DNA from: JAQVEM01 sp964610315
GTDB taxonomy: Bacteria; Actinomycetota; Humimicrobiia; Humimicrobiales; Humimicrobiaceae
Reading direction: 5' to 3'
Assembly (NCBI GenBank): GCA_964610315.1
Contig: CAZSVM010000012.1
Coordinates: 13,582-77,581 of the forward strand
Length of the DNA: 64,000 nucleotides
Made by a program: the position numbers and the translations under genes. Positions 63,068 to 64,000 of the stretch are shown in pieces. Each line of letters starts with the position of its first letter. The first letter of the stretch is position 1. The notes under the pieces were generated by a model, which saw only the letters and a list, made by a program, of their open reading frames with translations, made no database searches and was not told where the DNA came from.

Positions 63068-63808
63068 TTAATACTCCGGATTTAATTCTTTATTAATAAA
63101 CTCTTCATTCAACAAAGAGAAAAATAATTTTTTTTCCTCCAAATGACCTTCTTCAATGTTTTTAACTATATCGTTCTTAGGATTTTCTATGTAGGTATCA
63201 ATATCAATAACTGAACCTTTAATATTAGTAACAGTATCAATTTTTTTAATTAGAGCATCATTGATAACTTGCAAGGTACTAATAAATTTGTTAGAGGGCA
63301 CGTTTATACGGATTGCTGACTCATAATCCTTAAGATTTGTATCGCTTAAGTTAATGGAAAGATTAACTTTTTCTAAAATATTAAAATCAAATCCGTTAAT
63401 ATATCGTATACCAATTCGGGTATAATAATCTATTATTGACATTTTTTTTAGTCTACTTATTAAATCTTTTATTTTACCAAAAAAAATAGCCCATCCGTCA
63501 TAAGGTCTTGTATTTATTAACGAATAAACCCGACCTCCAATTTGAAAAATAAATTTGTTATCTTCTGATGTTAATTTGTAATAAGGTTTATATCGAAGAT
63601 TAGGATCAGTCTTCCTTACCATTTCTGGAAGTTGCAAAATTGGTAACTCTTGTAAATTTGAATATTCTTTCTTAAATTCATTATAAACAATACCAAAGAT
63701 CGCATCTTGCGGGATCTGAGAATCAAAACGTAATTCAACGATGCTTTCGATGATTGGACATGGATTAATTTTCTTAGGTAATTTAATTAAATCTAAGTCA
63801 ATAGTCAT
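63068..63808 (-). CDS. TIGR04255-like protein (first gene of cassette)
   Basis: The 246-residue protein begins with the pattern of the sporadically distributed TIGR04255 family: PCPIIESIVELRFDSQIP, then FIFQIGGRVYSLINTRPYDGWAIFF and RIGIRYINGFDF. The function of the family is unknown, and its scattered occurrence suggests mobile or defence-related roles. It heads a tightly packed operon with two hypothetical genes. Confidence 0.75.
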   Translation of the reverse strand: MTIDLDLIKLPKKINPCPIIESIVELRFDSQIPQDAIFGIVYNEFKKEYSNLQELPILQLPEMVRKTDPNLRYKPYYKLTSEDNKFIFQIGGRVYSLINTRPYDGWAIFFGKIKDLISRLKKMSIIDYYTRIGIRYINGFDFNILEKVNLSINLSDTNLKDYESAIRINVPSNKFISTLQVINDALIKKIDTVTNIKGSVIDIDTYIENPKNDIVKNIEEGHLEEKKLFFSLLNEEFINKELNPEY

Positions 63809-63953
63809 AATATATTGCTAATTATATATTAGTTTAAATATAAAATACACCATATTTATTTCATTTATATGCATATATTTTATATCATATCTATTAATTT
63901 ATTTAATTCATAATTGTAATTAACTTATTCTTAATTTCAGGTTAATATTGATA

Positions 63954-63980
63954 TGAACCCCAAAAGTTGAACACACACTT
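63954..63980. mobile_element. Possible IS3-type terminal sequence at window edge
   Basis: TGAACCCCAAAAGTTGAACA resembles the terminal inverted repeats of IS3-family elements (TG...CCCCAAAAGTTGGACA-like). No transposase fits in the remaining 20 bases, so the element would extend beyond the window. Weak evidence. Confidence 0.25.
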
Positions 63981-64000
63981 AACTAAATTAGCGCCAACTG

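Noticed and set aside
1..64000. CRISPR arrays, rRNA genes and known riboswitches
   Set aside because: No regularly spaced repeats, no rRNA-like segments and no recognisable riboswitch cores were seen, including upstream of lysA, hom and nadA.

Overview
The window reads as a chromosomal segment of a strictly anaerobic, moderately AT-rich bacterium with Gram-positive-type wall genes. It carries a LytR-CpsA-Psr (LCP) protein with a LytR_C tail, a GerMN-domain protein, and the order tsaC-rpiB-glyA / comEB-atpIBEFHAGDC-murA familiar from Firmicutes and Actinobacteria. Anaerobic life is inferred from class I (Fe-S) fumarase and a giant 2-hydroxyacyl-CoA dehydratase activase. Archaeal-type versions of topoisomerase I and phosphoglycerate mutase, and an A/V-type ATPase, suggest an uncultured lineage with old archaeal-like acquisitions. 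I cannot name the phylum from sequence alone.

Layout. 1-10.4 kb: envelope genes (GerMN protein, metallophosphoesterase, small phosphoglycosyl transferase, CapD/PglF-type dehydratase, LCP protein, murA) interrupted by an RHH/PIN toxin-antitoxin pair and an SDR-like gene. 10.5-17.7 kb: complete F-type ATP synthase operon whose c subunit looks H+-specific, then comEB. 18.4-20.9 kb: tsaC, rpiB, glyA on the opposite strand. 21-29.5 kb: complete A/V-type ATPase operon whose K subunit carries every known Na+ ligand. 29.8-40.9 kb: sppA and a long co-directional run (tmk, holB, ricT, tRNA-Thr, argS, lysA, hom, thrC, apgM) linking replication, translation and aspartate-family amino acid synthesis; no thrB is present, so the ApgM homologue is a candidate homoserine kinase. 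41-54.7 kb: a second RHH/PIN pair, the 1429-residue dehydratase activase, a lipoprotein, split class I fumarase with convergent overlapping subunit genes, archaeal-type topA, and the NAD operon nadA-nadB-nadC.

54.7-63.8 kb is accessory DNA. It starts with a large serine recombinase whose 3' end runs antisense through what looks like the 3' end of a tRNA-Gln gene, then a cassette (XRE regulator, HNH nuclease, broken second XRE copy, GIY-YIG/T5orf172 nuclease, unknown protein) enclosed by a perfect 94-bp inverted repeat made of recombinase 3'-end sequence. A second recombinase remnant follows, then an FRG-domain gene, a small membrane protein, a compact tyrosine recombinase, and a tightly coupled three-gene cassette headed by a TIGR04255-like protein. 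The last bases may enter an IS3-type element.

The most interesting signals are the recombinase/tRNA/inverted-repeat architecture (a possible inversion or end-swapping system), the uncharacterised three-gene cassette, and the side-by-side H+ F-type and Na+ V-type ATPases.
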